Of a stretch of 64,000 nt of DNA, positions 45,617 to 57,082 are shown one piece after another. Each line of letters begins with the position of its first letter. Within the stretch, counting starts at the first letter, position 1. The position numbers and the translations under genes were made by a program. The stretch spans positions 124,001 through 188,000 of the forward strand of contig WBSG01000001.1 of the NCBI GenBank assembly GCA_008923285.1, read 5' to 3'. This stretch comes from Betaproteobacteria bacterium SCN2 (lineage in GTDB: Bacteria; Pseudomonadota; Gammaproteobacteria; Burkholderiales; Thiobacillaceae). The notes beneath the pieces are model-generated. The model saw only the letters and a list, made by a program, of their open reading frames with translations. It was not told the origin of the DNA and made no database searches.

Positions 45617-47058
45617 CAGAGCAGGATCAGCGTGGCAAGGCCGAGGAATATGAAGAAGCCCATGCTGTCGGTGGTGGCGGTCAGCAGCACGGATGAGCCC
45701 AGCGCTGGGTCGCGGTTCATGCGTTCCATGAGCATGGGGATGAATATGCCGGCGAGGGCGGCGAGCAGCAGGTTGAGCAGCATGGCCAGCGCCATTACTC
45801 CGCCCAGCGCCACGTTGTCGTACAGCAGCCAGGCGAATACGCCTACCGCCGCGCCCCAGACCACGCCGTTGAGCAGCGCGACGCCGAGTTCCTTGAGCAG
45901 CAGCCTGCGGGAGTTCGCCGGGTTGATCTGGCCGAGGGCGAGGCCGCGGATGATCAGCGCTACAGTCTGGTTGCCGGAGTTGCCGCCGATGCCGGCGATG
46001 ATCGGCATCAGGGCGGCGAGCGCGGCGAGCTTCTCGATGCTGCCTTCGAACACGCCGATCACGCGCGAGGCGATGAAGGCGGTGACCAGGTTGATGGCGA
46101 GCCAGGGCCAGCGGTTGCGCGCGGCGCGCCACACCGTGGAGAACAGGTCTTCTTCCTCCTTCAGGCCGGCCATCGACAGCATGTCGGCGTCGGCCGATTC
46201 GCGGATGTAGTCGACCACGGCATCCACGGTCAGACGGCCGATGAGGCGCTTCTGCGCATCCACCACCGGCGCCATCACCAGGTCGTAGCGCTCGAATGCC
46301 TGCGCCGCCTCGTGCGCGTCGTCGTCCGGCTGGAAGCTGACGAAGTCCTCGACCATCACCGCCGCGACCGTGGCTTCGGGGTCGGTGGTGAGCAGTCTTT
46401 TCAGCGGCAGCACGCCGATGAGGTGCTCGTCGCGCTCGACCACGAACAGCTTGTCGAGCTGGTCGGGCAGTTCGCCCAGCCGGCGCAGGTAGCGCAGCGC
46501 CACTTCCAGCGTGACGTCGGCGCGGATGGTGACCATGTCGAAGTCCATCAGCGCGCCGACCGTGTCTTCGGGGAAGGACAGCGCCGACTGCAGGCGCGTG
46601 CGCTTTTGCGCATCCAGCGTGGTCAGCAGTTCCTGGATGACGTCCTGCGGCAGGTCTGACGCGATGTCGGCGAGTTCGTCGGTATCGAGTGTTTCCGCAG
46701 CGGCCAGCAGTTCGGCGTTGTCCATGCTGGCGATGAGCGATTCGCGCACCGAGTCGGAGACTTCGACGAGAATCTCGCCGTCGCGCTCGGCCTTGACCAT
46801 GTCCCAGACCGCTAGGCGCTCGTCCAGCGGCAGCGCTTCGAGGATGTGGGCGACGTCGGCGGGATGCAGCTGGTCGAGCTTCTTCTGCAGTTCGACCAGG
46901 TTCTGCTTGTGCACCAGGGATTCGACCAGGTCCTGGCGCGGCCCTTCCTGGCGGTGCACCAGTTCCTCCACCAGCTTCTGCCGGGCGAGCAGCGCCTGCA
47001 CCTGCTGCAGGTGCTCTTCCAGACTTTCGTGTTGGAGGGTGTCGTATTCTTCGGTCAT
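45616..47058 (-). CDS. mgtE: Magnesium transporter MgtE
   Basis: The 480-residue protein has the MgtE layout: an acidic helical N domain (about 30-140, with LHPADVAHILEALPLDERLAV), two CBS domains (about 145-270), and a five-helix membrane domain ending IFLGLATLILL. The CBS and N domains form the Mg2+-sensing gate. GIGGNSGNQT, the conserved pore signature, is near 365. The frame ends exactly at the msbA start. Confidence 0.96.
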
Positions 47059-47110
47059 GGCGCGCGGCGGATTCCCGCGATTTTACCGCGCCGAACCGGC
47101 CTATCGAGGA

Positions 47111-47809
47111 TTATTTCGGCACCTGAACCTGGTACATGCGCTTGGAAATCGTGGCTACGCGCCGCGCGAATTTTGCCGAGGAACGGTTGTTTTCATACCA
47201 GCGCGGATTGGGCACCATGGCGGCCAGCGCGGCCGCCTGTCCGCGCGTGAGGCTGGCGGCGGATTTCTTGTAATAGCGGCGCGAGGCGGCCTCGGCGCCG
47301 TAGACGCCGTTGCCCCATTCGATGATGTTCAGATACACCTCGAGGATGCGGCGCTTGCTCCAGGTGGTTTCGATCATCAGGGTGATGATCGCCTCCTGGC
47401 CCTTGCGCACGAAGCTGCGGTCGGAAGAGAGAAACAGGTTCTTCGCCAGCTGCTGGCTGATGGTGGAGCCGCCGGCGACCAGGCGGCCTTTTTTCAGGTT
47501 CTTTTCCATCGCCTTCTGGATGCCCTCGATGTCGAAGCCCTCGTGGTCGAGGAACTTCGAATCCTCGGCGGCGATGATGGCGCGCTTGAGGTGGATGGAA
47601 ATGTTGTCGTAGGGCACCCATTTGTGGCGCAGCTCGGCATCCGGCCGCTTTTCCTGCAAGCGCGAAAGCCCGGCTTGCATGAAGGCGCTCGACGTCGGGT
47701 TGTGGTCGATCCACCAGAGGATGTGGGCGAAGACCCAGACCTGCCAGGCCAGGAACAGGCCCAGCAGGATCAGCGCGGCGCGCCAGATTCCGCCCCAGAT
47801 GGCTTTCAT
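47111..47809 (-). CDS. mtgA: Monofunctional biosynthetic peptidoglycan transglycosylase MtgA
   Basis: The 232-residue GT51 enzyme has an N-terminal membrane anchor ([23 protein letters not shown]) and the catalytic motifs [14 protein letters not shown] (with the catalytic Glu), [13 protein letters not shown] and [15 protein letters not shown]. It polymerises lipid II into glycan strands without a transpeptidase domain. It overlaps aroE by 4 bp. Confidence 0.97.
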   Translation of the reverse strand: MKAIWGGIWRAALILLGLFLAWQVWVFAHILWWIDHNPTSSAFMQAGLSRLQEKRPDAELRHKWVPYDNISIHLKRAIIAAEDSKFLDHEGFDIEGIQKAMEKNLKKGRLVAGGSTISQQLAKNLFLSSDRSFVRKGQEAIITLMIETTWSKRRILEVYLNIIEWGNGVYGAEAASRRYYKKSAASLTRGQAAALAAMVPNPRWYENNRSSAKFARRVATISKRMYQVQVPK

Positions 47810-48615
47810 TCGGCGCTTTTCAGGCTGGCGATGACGGGCGCGGTGTCGGGACGGATGCCGCGCCAGAGAAAAAAGCTTTCCGCCGCCTGCTCCACCAGCA
47901 TGCCGAGGCCGTCTTCAACCCGTTCCGCACCGTGCTGCCGGGCCCAGGCCATGAACGGGGTTTCGCTGCCGTACATCATGTCGTAGGCCAGCGCGCCGGG
48001 GTGCAGCAGGTCTTCCGGCAGCGGCGGCAGTTCGCCTTTCAGGCTGGCGGCGGTGGCGTTGATGACGATATCGAAGCGCTGGCCGGCAAGCGCGGCGTAG
48101 GGCGCGCCGCTGATTCTGCCGCCGAACAGCTCGGCCAGTTGCAGCGCCTTTTCCACCGTGCGGTTGGCCAGGACCAGGCGGCCAGGCTGCTCGGCCAGCA
48201 GCGGGCCGATGACGCCGCGCGCCGCGCCGCCGGCCCCCATCAGCAGCAGGCTTTTTCCTGCAAGAGGCTGTTTGAGGTTGAGGGTCAGGTCGCGCACCAG
48301 GCCGGCGCCATCGGTGTTGTCGCCCAGTACGCCATCGTTGTCGAATTTCAGGGTGTTGACGGCACCCGCCTGCTCCGCACGCGGGGTGAGGCGAGTGGCC
48401 AGCCGGAACGCCTCTTCCTTGAACGGAACCGTCACGTTGGCGCCGGCGCCGCCGGCCTCGCGAAAGCGGGCTATCGCCGCGGCAAAGCCATCCAGCGGGG
48501 CGAGGATGGCGCGGTAGTCCAGATCCTGCCCGGTTTGCCTGGCAAATTCGGCGTGGATGAGCGGAGACCTGGAGTGGGCGACGGGGTTGCCGAACACGGC
48601 GTAATGGCTTGTCAT
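47806..48615 (-). CDS. aroE: Shikimate dehydrogenase AroE
   Basis: The 269-residue NADPH enzyme reduces 3-dehydroshikimate. The substrate site [14 protein letters not shown] is at the N-terminus, [11 protein letters not shown] holds the catalytic Lys, GAGGAARGV is the nucleotide loop and the NRT segment selects NADPH. ATG 48615 is the homologue-consistent start; an earlier one adds seven residues. The mtgA-aroE pairing is conserved in betaproteobacteria. Confidence 0.96.
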   Translation of the reverse strand: MTSHYAVFGNPVAHSRSPLIHAEFARQTGQDLDYRAILAPLDGFAAAIARFREAGGAGANVTVPFKEEAFRLATRLTPRAEQAGAVNTLKFDNDGVLGDNTDGAGLVRDLTLNLKQPLAGKSLLLMGAGGAARGVIGPLLAEQPGRLVLANRTVEKALQLAELFGGRISGAPYAALAGQRFDIVINATAASLKGELPPLPEDLLHPGALAYDMMYGSETPFMAWARQHGAERVEDGLGMLVEQAAESFFLWRGIRPDTAPVIASLKSAE

Positions 48616-48674
48616 GGGCCGGATTTTATCAGGCACATGACAGGCTCATGCCGGGAATTTCTGCCCCGGCGGCG

Positions 48675-49850
48675 CTACAGGATCGGCGCTGCTGCGTTGT
48701 GTTCGCCGCGCTCGTAGACGACGTGGGCGCGGCCGACCAGCAGCGGGTCCAGCGGGCCGATCAGATCGATACTCTTGTTTGTGTAGGGCAGCTTGTGCAG
48801 CACGTAACGCATGGCGTTGAGTCGCGCACGCTTCTTGTCGTCCGACTTGATCACGGTCCAGGGCGCATCGGCCGTGTCGGTGTAGAAGAACATCGCTTCC
48901 TTCGCCTTGGTGTACTCGTCCCACTTGTCGAGCGAGGCCAGGTCGATCGGCGAAAGCTTCCACTGCTTCAGCGGATGCACCTCGCGCTCCTTGAAGCGCC
49001 GGCGCTGCTCCTCCCGGCTGACCGAGAACCAGAACTTGATCAGATGAATGCCGCTGCGGACCAGATTGCGCTCGAATTCGGGCGCCTGGCGAATGAACTC
49101 GAGGTAATCCTCGTCGCCGCAGAACCCCATCACCCGCTCCACGCCGGCCCGGTTGTACCAGGAGCGGTCGAACAGGGCGATTTCGCCCGCTGTCGGCAGG
49201 TGCTGCACATAACGCTGGAAATACCATTGCCCGCGCTCGGTTTCGGTCGGCTTTTCCAGCGCCACCACGCGGGCGCCGCGCGGGTTCAGATGTTCCATGA
49301 AGCGCTTGATCGTGCCGCCCTTGCCGGCTGCGTCCCGTCCCTCGAACAGGATCACGACACGCTGGCCGGTTTCCTTGACCCAGGCCTGCAGCTTGAGCAA
49401 TTCCACCTGCAGCCGGTATTTCTGCGCCTCGTAGTTTTTGCGCGACATCAGGTTCTTGTACGGATAGCCGCCTTCGCGCCAGTCACCGGCAAGCTCTTCG
49501 TCCGGGTTGCGGTTGCCCTTGCCGGGCATGATGTGGTGCCGGAAAAGGGCCTTGCGCAGTTCCTCGGCATCCTCGGGCGATGCGCCGGCGAAGATCGCTT
49601 CCAGCGACTGGATCAGTTCGGGGCCCCCGCCTGCCCTGGCGCCGCGTTCGAGGATGTCCGCGAGGGCCGAGGTCTTGGCGGCCTGGGCGCCGCCGACCGC
49701 TTCGCTGACGGCGAACGCTTCGACCCCGCTGCTGCTCAGGACGGGAGAGATGTCGCCCTCGCTGACGCTGCGGCCGGCGTTGCGCGGCTGCTTGCGCCGG
49801 GCGCCGTTCTTCTTGCCGGTGGGGGCTGCGGTGCTGGATTTTTCGGTCAT
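48675..49850 (-). CDS. ppk2: Polyphosphate kinase 2 (PPK2) with an extended N-terminus
   Basis: The 391-residue protein has an N-terminal low-complexity and helical extension (about 1-120) and a PPK2 core. Walker A GRDAAGKGG is near 168, Walker B FDRSWYNRAGVERVMG near 220, and the lid region HPLKQWKLSPIDL near 300. PPK2 uses polyphosphate to phosphorylate nucleotides, or the reverse. One-domain members of about 230-300 residues are usual, and the extra N-terminus (KKNGARRKQPRNAGRSV, basic) may localise or oligomerise it. Confidence 0.93.
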   Translation of the reverse strand: MTEKSSTAAPTGKKNGARRKQPRNAGRSVSEGDISPVLSSSGVEAFAVSEAVGGAQAAKTSALADILERGARAGGGPELIQSLEAIFAGASPEDAEELRKALFRHHIMPGKGNRNPDEELAGDWREGGYPYKNLMSRKNYEAQKYRLQVELLKLQAWVKETGQRVVILFEGRDAAGKGGTIKRFMEHLNPRGARVVALEKPTETERGQWYFQRYVQHLPTAGEIALFDRSWYNRAGVERVMGFCGDEDYLEFIRQAPEFERNLVRSGIHLIKFWFSVSREEQRRRFKEREVHPLKQWKLSPIDLASLDKWDEYTKAKEAMFFYTDTADAPWTVIKSDDKKRARLNAMRYVLHKLPYTNKSIDLIGPLDPLLVGRAHVVYERGEHNAAAPIL

Positions 49851-49931
49851 GGAAACTACGTGCCTTTCAAAAAATGATCTGTCTTGTTGGCAGCGCTGGC
49901 GCGGACGTTCAATCCTGCCGCGGTGTGCGCT

Positions 49932-50387
49932 TCAGCTTTGCTGCCAGGGCAAGCCCCGTGCCTTCCAGCCGTCGAGTTCGCCGCGATGTCCGGTTGCGGG
50001 GTTGATCGCGCCCTCGAAGCCTTCCAGTACGTGGTAGCTGTCGCGGTAGCCGGCCAGCGTGGCGGCTTCGGCGGCGCGCTGCGAGCGCTGGCTGTTGCGG
50101 CTGATGAACAGGGTCAGCGATTCCATGTCCACGGATTGCTTCAACTGGTTGAGGAAATGGACGTTGGCGCGCCAGCCTGGATAGCTCATCCATTCCACAT
50201 GCACGGTCCCCGGAATGCGGCCGACCAGGTCGAGTTCTGCGTGCGAACGCACGTCGACGAGCCGCGAGCCGGGCGCCAGCTTCAGCAACTCCGCAGCTTC
50301 ACCCGGCGTCAGCGCTCCTTCATAGGGCAGGCCAGCTGCCTGCGCGCGCGCCTGGGCGGTGGTGAGAATTTCGGTCAGACGTCCCAT
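49932..50387 (-). CDS. Rhodanese-like protein lacking the catalytic cysteine
   Basis: The 151-residue protein has one rhodanese domain: SRLVDVRSHAELDLVGRIPGT is the CH2A-like motif and EGFEGAINPATG the C-terminal part. The active-site loop normally begins with Cys but reads SRNSQRSQRAA, so persulfide formation at that site is impossible. It may be a non-catalytic binding protein. ATG 50387 is used as it begins GRLTEIL. The gene reads away from glnA, with the shared 240-bp intergenic region between them. Confidence 0.85.
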   Translation of the reverse strand: MGRLTEILTTAQARAQAAGLPYEGALTPGEAAELLKLAPGSRLVDVRSHAELDLVGRIPGTVHVEWMSYPGWRANVHFLNQLKQSVDMESLTLFISRNSQRSQRAAEAATLAGYRDSYHVLEGFEGAINPATGHRGELDGWKARGLPWQQS

Positions 50388-50443
50388 GTTCGAGTATTGA
50401 TCCACTAGAGTAGTGAGTATATGCCCGTCTGCCGACAGGGCAA

Positions 50444-50458
50444 GCACCATAATGGTGC
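50444..50458. promoter_or_regulatory. NtrC binding site 1 upstream of glnA
   Basis: GCACCATAATGGTGC is a perfect palindrome that matches the NtrC enhancer core (GCACCA-N3-TGGTGC). It is centred about 129 bp before the likely start site. Confidence 0.85.
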
Positions 50459-50474
50459 GCTACATGATTTTCGT

Positions 50475-50489
50475 GCACCATTATGGTGC
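50475..50489. promoter_or_regulatory. NtrC binding site 2 upstream of glnA
   Basis: GCACCATTATGGTGC, a second perfect palindrome, is 31 bp centre to centre from site 1. That is about three helical turns, so both dimers face the same side for NtrC oligomer assembly. Confidence 0.85.
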
Positions 50490-50553
50490 TATTGGCGGTC
50501 TGGCCCAGGCGTCTGTGCCTTGTGGCACAATGCACTTCAATGATTTTTGAGGG

Positions 50554-50569
50554 TGGCACGGTTTCTGCA
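50554..50569 (+). promoter_or_regulatory. Sigma-54 promoter of glnA
   Basis: TGGCACGGTTTCTGCA has the -24 GG (50555-50556) and -12 GC (50567-50568) at the required spacing. With the two NtrC enhancers upstream this is the classical nitrogen-regulated glnA arrangement. Confidence 0.85.
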
Positions 50570-50627
50570 AGGGAGACTGCCGTCGTTATTTGTTTTCGAA
50601 ACCTGATTCTTCTAGGAGAGCACTACC

Positions 50628-52037
50628 ATGGCGGTCGCCGACGTTATGAAAATGATTGCGGACAACGAAACCAAGTTCGTTGATCTGCGCTTCACCGATA
50701 CCAAGGGCAAGGAACAGCACGTCACCATCCCTGCGCGCATCGTGACCGAAGACTGGTTCGAGGATGGCCACCCCTTCGACGGCTCCTCCATCGCCGGCTG
50801 GAAAGGCATCCAGGCCTCCGACATGCTGCTCAAGGCCGACCCGGAAACCGCCTACATGGACCCCTTCTTCGACGAGTCCACCCTGGTGCTGACCTGCGAC
50901 GTGATCGAACCATCCGACGGCAAGGGCTATGACCGCGATCCGCGCTCGGTGGCGCGCCGCGCCGAGGCCTACCTCAAGTCCACCGGCATCGGCGACACCG
51001 CCTACTTCGGTCCCGAGCCCGAGTTCTTCATTTTCGATTCCGTGACCTGGCATGTCGACATGTCCGGCTGCCACGTGACCATGCGCTCCGAGGAAGCCGC
51101 CTGGTCGTCCAAGGAACAGACCGAGGCCGGCAACACCGGTCACCGCCCCGGCGTCAAGGGTGGCTACTTCCCGGTGCCGCCGGTCGACTCGCTGCAGGAC
51201 ATCCGCGCCGCCATGGTGCTGGCCCTGGAAGAAATCGGCATCCCGGTCGAAGTGTTCCACCACGAAGTGGCGACCGCCGGCCAGTGCGAGATCGGCACCC
51301 AGTTCAACACCCTGGTGCGCCGCGCCGACTGGACCCAGGTGCTGAAGTACATCGTGCACAACGTGGCCCATGCCTACGGCAAGACCGCGACCTTCATGCC
51401 CAAGCCCATCGTCGGCGACAACGGTTCCGGCATGCACGTGCACATGTCGATCTGGAAGGACGGCAAGAACCTGTTCGCCGGCAACGGCTACGCCGGCCTG
51501 TCCGAGACCGCGCTGTACTACATCGGCGGCGTCATCAAGCATGCCAAGGCGCTCAATGCCATCACCAACCCGTCGACCAACTCCTACAAGCGCCTGGTGC
51601 CCGGCTTCGAAGCCCCGGTGATGCTGGCCTATTCCGCGCGCAACCGTTCCGCCTCGATCCGCATCCCGATCGCTGCCAGCGAAAAGGCGCGCCGCATCGA
51701 AGTGCGTTTCCCGGACCCCACCGCCAACCCCTACCTGGCGTTCGCCGCGCTGATGATGGCCGGCCTCGACGGCATCCAGAACAAGATCCACCCCGGCGAC
51801 GCCGCCGACAAGGACCTGTACGACCTGCCGCCGGAAGAAGACGCCAAGATCCCCAAGGTCTGCCACAGCCTGGAAATGGCGCTGGAAGAGCTCAAGAAGG
51901 ATCACGAGTTCCTGACCCGCGGCGGCGTGTTCAGCAAAGACATGATCGACGCCTACATCGATCTCAAGATGCAGGAAGTCACCCGCTATCGCATGACCAC
52001 GCATCCGGTCGAGTTCGAGATGTACTACTCGCTGTAA
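50628..52037 (+). CDS. glnA: Glutamine synthetase type I GlnA
   Basis: The 469-residue enzyme of the GS-I dodecamer condenses glutamate and ammonia with [12 protein letters not shown] near residue 50, the ATP and metal region EPEFFIFD near 129, [10 protein letters not shown] near 265 and the adenylylation loop with Tyr in [10 protein letters not shown] near 398 are present, so control by GlnE adenylylation is likely. The GGAG ribosome-binding site precedes ATG 50628. Transcription is NtrC-dependent as inferred from the promoter. Confidence 0.98.
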   Translation: MAVADVMKMIADNETKFVDLRFTDTKGKEQHVTIPARIVTEDWFEDGHPFDGSSIAGWKGIQASDMLLKADPETAYMDPFFDESTLVLTCDVIEPSDGKGYDRDPRSVARRAEAYLKSTGIGDTAYFGPEPEFFIFDSVTWHVDMSGCHVTMRSEEAAWSSKEQTEAGNTGHRPGVKGGYFPVPPVDSLQDIRAAMVLALEEIGIPVEVFHHEVATAGQCEIGTQFNTLVRRADWTQVLKYIVHNVAHAYGKTATFMPKPIVGDNGSGMHVHMSIWKDGKNLFAGNGYAGLSETALYYIGGVIKHAKALNAITNPSTNSYKRLVPGFEAPVMLAYSARNRSASIRIPIAASEKARRIEVRFPDPTANPYLAFAALMMAGLDGIQNKIHPGDAADKDLYDLPPEEDAKIPKVCHSLEMALEELKKDHEFLTRGGVFSKDMIDAYIDLKMQEVTRYRMTTHPVEFEMYYSL

Positions 52038-52056
52038 GCGCATCTCCGCAGTGGCG

Positions 52057-52085
52057 AAAAAAGCGGCCTCCCGGGCCGCTTTTTT
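52057..52085 (+). terminator. Terminator after glnA
   Basis: A GCGGCC/GGCCGC stem (52063-52068 with 52074-52079) is followed by six T and preceded by six A. It separates glnA from the DUF4124-ntrBC genes. Confidence 0.88.
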
Positions 52086-52200
52086 CATGCGGTGCCGGCA
52101 TGCGCCTCGCGCGGCCTGTGGCAGCCTGCGGCAAGATTCAAGACCTGAACCCGGCTTGCCGTAAACTGTCAGAATTGGGCACAGTGTCCGGTTGTCACCG

Positions 52201-52689
52201 ATGAAGCGAATCCTTCCCCTTTTCCCCTTGCTGCTGGTTCTGGCCTGCCCTGCGCAGGCCAGAATCTACATGTACGTCGATGCCGACGGGCGCAAGGGCG
52301 CCACCGACCGGCGCGCCGAAGTGCCGGCGGGGGCGCGGATCACCGGCGTGATCGAAGGCGGCGGCAGCGATGCGCCGAGTGCGCCGAAGAAGCCTGCCGC
52401 CTCGGCCGGCACGCGGTCGCCCAGCCCGGCCAGTTTCCCGCGCATCGACAGCGATACCCAGAAAAAACGCGACGACGTGCGCCGCACGGTGCTGGAGGAA
52501 GAGCTGGCGAGTGAACAGAAGAACCTCGAGGAGGCAAAGCGCCAGCTTGCCCTGGGCGAGAGGCCGCTGGCGGGCGAGAAGGCCGATGCGCCGGCCTATC
52601 AGGCGCGAGTCAGGCAATTGCGCAGCACCGTCGAACGCCACGAGCGCAATATTTCCGCCATCCGCAAGGAAATCGGCACCGTTCGTTGA
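52201..52689 (+). CDS. Secreted DUF4124-type protein with a charged coiled-coil tail
   Basis: The 162-residue protein starts with a signal peptide (MKRILPLFPLLLVLACPAQA). A DUF4124-like segment follows (RIYMYVDADGRKGATDRRAE), then a Pro/Ser-rich linker and a helical region (about 85-160, DDVRRTVLEEELASEQKNLEEAKRQL) likely to be a coiled coil. The same gene is found between glnA and ntrB in many betaproteobacteria. Function is unknown; a periplasmic or envelope role follows from the signal peptide. Confidence 0.8.
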   Translation: MKRILPLFPLLLVLACPAQARIYMYVDADGRKGATDRRAEVPAGARITGVIEGGGSDAPSAPKKPAASAGTRSPSPASFPRIDSDTQKKRDDVRRTVLEEELASEQKNLEEAKRQLALGERPLAGEKADAPAYQARVRQLRSTVERHERNISAIRKEIGTVR

Positions 52690-52751
52690 GCGGTGCTGCC
52701 TGGGGTCGGGCCGGTTTTTGCCTGCTGGCACAATCAGTGCTAGGTTAGTGC

Positions 52752-53809
52752 ATGGCTTCTTCCTCCCCCTTTGCCGCCTATGATTTCCTTGCCACTGGCG
52801 TGGTCCTGATCGGCGCCGACAGCCGCATCCTTTACGTGAATTCCGCAGCCGAAACCTTGATCGGCATGTCCGGGACGCTGCTGACGGGACACGCCTTCGA
52901 CAACCTGTTCGGCCACAATACCGAACTCGTGGCGGCGCTCAACGCCGCACGCGAAACGCGCGAAACCGTGACCGAGCACGACCTGCCGGTACAGGCCAAC
53001 CATCACGCGGCGGTGCCGATGTCCTGCACGATTTCGGTGCACGAAGGCCACGAGTGGGCGCTGGTGCTGGAGCTTCGCCCGGCCGACCAGCGCCTGCGCA
53101 TCGCCCGTCAGGAAAACATCCGCGCCCAGCAGGAAGCCAGCCGCGAACTGCTGCGCAATCTGGCGCACGAGATCAAGAATCCGCTCGGCGGCATCCGTGG
53201 CGCCGCGCAACTGCTCGAGCACGAGCTGTCGCGCGAAAGCCTGCGCGAATACACCCAGGTCATCATCAAGGAAGCCGATCGCCTGCAGTCGTTGATGGAG
53301 CGGTTGCTGACTCCGCATCGCCTGCCCAGGCTGTCGCCGGTCAACATCCACGAAGTGCTGGAGCGGGTGAGGAGCCTCCTGCTCGCGGAAACGCCGCACG
53401 GCATCCGCATTCGTCGCGATTACGACGTCAGCCTGCCCGAGATCCGGGCCGATTCGGAACAGCTGATCCAGGCGGTGCTCAACATCGCGCGCAATGCGGT
53501 GCAGGCCATGAACGGCAAGGGCGAGCTCGCGTTCCGCACGCGCGCGGCGCGCCAGGTCACGCTCAACAACAGGCGCCATCGCCTGGCGCTCAGGCTCGAC
53601 ATCATCGACGACGGCCCCGGCATCCCCGAAGCCCTGCGCGAGCAGGTGTTCTTTCCGCTGGTCAGCGGCCGCGAGGGCGGCAGCGGCCTCGGCCTGCCGC
53701 TGGCGCAGACCCTGGTGGCGCAGAACAAGGGCGTGATCGAGTTCGAGTCGCGCCCCGGCCACACGGTGTTTTCCATCTATTTCCCGATCGAGACTGCGAG
53801 CAACAAATC

Positions 53810-53813
<4 letters not shown>
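52752..53813 (+). CDS. glnL: Nitrogen regulatory histidine kinase NtrB (GlnL)
   Basis: The 353-residue cytoplasmic kinase has an N-terminal PAS domain (LATGVVLIGADSRILYVNSAAE), a phospho-His box LAHEIKNPLGGIRGAA near residue 138, and an ATPase domain with N box (QAVLNIARNAVQAM), G1 DDGPGIP and G2 GGSGLGLPLAQTL. With PII protein it controls phosphorylation of NtrC in response to glutamine. It lies 62 bp after the DUF4124 gene and overlaps ntrC by 4 bp. Confidence 0.96.
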
Positions 53814-55213
<1,400 letters not shown>

Positions 55214-55285
55214 TCTGCCTGGTCTATTGACGCGCGCGCGCGCCCTCCATAACCTGCCGGGACGGATTATCGAATGGAGCCCGAC

Positions 55286-56212
55286 ATGAAGAAGATTCTG
55301 CTATTGCTGGCCGGTGCCGCTTTGCTGGCCGGCGCTGCCCTGGTGAAGCCCCTGCCCGAGGTGAAGACCGTCAAGGTCAACGAGCGCGTTTATGCGCTGC
55401 TTGGCCCGACCGAGCTGCCCAATGCCCACAACGGCGGCTATATGGTCAACAGCACGCTGATCATCGGCGACAAGGGCGCGATCCTGGTCGACACCGGTTT
55501 TTCCGACGAGGTCGGCGCACATATCCGCAAGGCCGCGGAAAAACTCACCAGACTGCCGATCACCCACGTCGTCAACACGCACCACCACGGCGACCACAGC
55601 CTCGGCAACGTGGTGTTCCCGGGCGCTGAAATCATCAGCTCGGAAAACTGCAAGAAGCTGATGATCGATACCGGCGCCGAATGGATCGCCATAGGCGAGA
55701 GCATGACCGGCCGCAAGCTGCCCAACACCAAGGTCGTCACCGCCAGCCGCACCTATGCTTCGCAGACCCGCACTCCTGCCGAGATCAACGGCGTGAAAAT
55801 TGAATTCTGGGTGCCCGAGGGCGCGCATACCAAGGGCGACATGCTGATGTGGCTGCCCGACGACAAGGTGCTGATCGGCGGCGACGTGCTGGTCAACACC
55901 GTGACGCCGGGCTTCCGCGATGCCGAGGTCAAACAGTGGGTGCAGACCCTGGCCGAAGTCCAGCAGTATCCGGCCAGGACCATCATTCCCGGCCACGGCC
56001 CGCTGATGACCCTGCAGCAGGCGAAGCAGCTGCACCAGCAGATGGCGGCGTTCTATGCCGGCGTGGAAAAGGTCTACAAGTCGGGCGGTTCGGAAGAGGA
56101 CGTGCGCAAGCAGGTGAGCCTGAAGGAATGGCAGAAGCTCAAGCACTTCGACGAGCAGATGGGCGGCAACATCAACCGCACCTGGCTGCAGGTTGAGGCC
56201 GAGAATTTCTGA
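55286..56212 (+). CDS. Periplasmic metallo-beta-lactamase-fold hydrolase
   Basis: The 308-residue protein starts with a signal peptide (MKKILLLLAGAALLAGAAL). The MBL signature HHHGDH is at 99-104, with GAILVDTG before it and later ligands in VPEGAHTKGD, IGGDV and IPGHGP. The best match I can suggest is the SoxH-like or quinoprotein-relay-associated MBL group, whose substrates are uncertain. The start ATG 55286 gives the cleanest signal peptide; an upstream ATG adds four residues. It stands alone after ntrC. Confidence 0.85.
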   Translation: MKKILLLLAGAALLAGAALVKPLPEVKTVKVNERVYALLGPTELPNAHNGGYMVNSTLIIGDKGAILVDTGFSDEVGAHIRKAAEKLTRLPITHVVNTHHHGDHSLGNVVFPGAEIISSENCKKLMIDTGAEWIAIGESMTGRKLPNTKVVTASRTYASQTRTPAEINGVKIEFWVPEGAHTKGDMLMWLPDDKVLIGGDVLVNTVTPGFRDAEVKQWVQTLAEVQQYPARTIIPGHGPLMTLQQAKQLHQQMAAFYAGVEKVYKSGGSEEDVRKQVSLKEWQKLKHFDEQMGGNINRTWLQVEAENF

Positions 56213-56225
56213 TTGGCTGATTGAA

Positions 56226-56295
56226 CAGGGAGGTCAAGGGAGGAGAAGGCGGGTAATGTTTTTCACTTCACTCCATGAACGCCCCCGCCTCCCTG
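56226..56295. repeat. Purine-rich intergenic inverted repeat between the MBL gene and xth
   Basis: CAGGGAGG (56226-56233) pairs with CCTCCCTG (56288-56295). AGGCGGG (56247-56253) pairs with CCCGCCT (56284-56290) in a shifted register. Like the 33281 element, the units are permuted between arms. It lies between convergent genes. Confidence 0.75.
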
Positions 56296-56317
56296 CGAAA
56301 AGCTTGCTCGGTTCTGG

Positions 56318-57082
56318 TTATTCAATCGTTGCGATCACCGGCGCGTGGTCCGACGGACGTTCCAGCTTGCGCATGTCGCGGTCGATGCGGCTTTCGCTGC
56401 ACGAGGCCGCGAGCGCCTCGGACAGCAGGATGTGGTCGATGCGCAAGCCATGGTTGCGGCGGAAGCCGAGCATGCGGTAGTCCCACCAGGAAAAGCTTTT
56501 CTCCGGCTGCTCGAACAGGCGGAAGCTGTCCTTCAACCCCAGTTCCAGCAGCTTCCTGAATGCCTCGCGCTCGGGTGCCGAACAGAGCACCTGGTCCTTC
56601 CACAATGCGGGGTCGTGCACGTCGCGGTCATCCGGGGCGATGTTGTAATCGCCCAGCAGCGCGAGCCTGGGGTGCTGCTTCAATTCTCCGTCCAGCCACG
56701 CCGCCAGCGCAGCCAGCCATTGCAGCTTGTACTGGTACTTGTCCGAGTCGGTGCTCTGGCCGTTTGGTACGTACACGCACACTACGCGCACGCCGCCGAT
56801 GGTGGCGGCGAGCACGCGCTTTTGTTCGTCGTCGAAGCCGGGGATGCCTGCCTGCACATCGGTCAGTGGCGCCTTCGACAGGATGGCCACGCCGTTGTAG
56901 GTCTTCTGCCCGGCAAAGGCAGCCTGGTAGCCGGCGGCCTCGATTTCGGCACGAGGGAAATTCGCGTCCTCCAGCTTGGTCTCCTGCAGGCAGACCACGT
57001 CCGGTTCGCGCGTGGCGAGGAAGTCGAGAAGCTGCGGCAGGCGGACCTTGAGGGAGTTGACGTTCCAGGCGGCGAGTTTCAT
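56318..57082 (-). CDS. xth: Exodeoxyribonuclease III
   Basis: The 254-residue Mg2+-dependent enzyme of the ExoIII/APE1 family removes 3' blocks and cuts at abasic sites. [30 protein letters not shown] (catalytic Glu), [14 protein letters not shown] (with DxN), and the C-terminal SDHAPV are all in order. ATG 57082 is inferred from the family start [10 protein letters not shown]; longer frames upstream are read-through into the MscS gene. It overlaps mscS by 4 bp. Confidence 0.96.
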   Translation of the reverse strand: MKLAAWNVNSLKVRLPQLLDFLATREPDVVCLQETKLEDANFPRAEIEAAGYQAAFAGQKTYNGVAILSKAPLTDVQAGIPGFDDEQKRVLAATIGGVRVVCVYVPNGQSTDSDKYQYKLQWLAALAAWLDGELKQHPRLALLGDYNIAPDDRDVHDPALWKDQVLCSAPEREAFRKLLELGLKDSFRLFEQPEKSFSWWDYRMLGFRRNHGLRIDHILLSEALAASCSESRIDRDMRKLERPSDHAPVIATIE

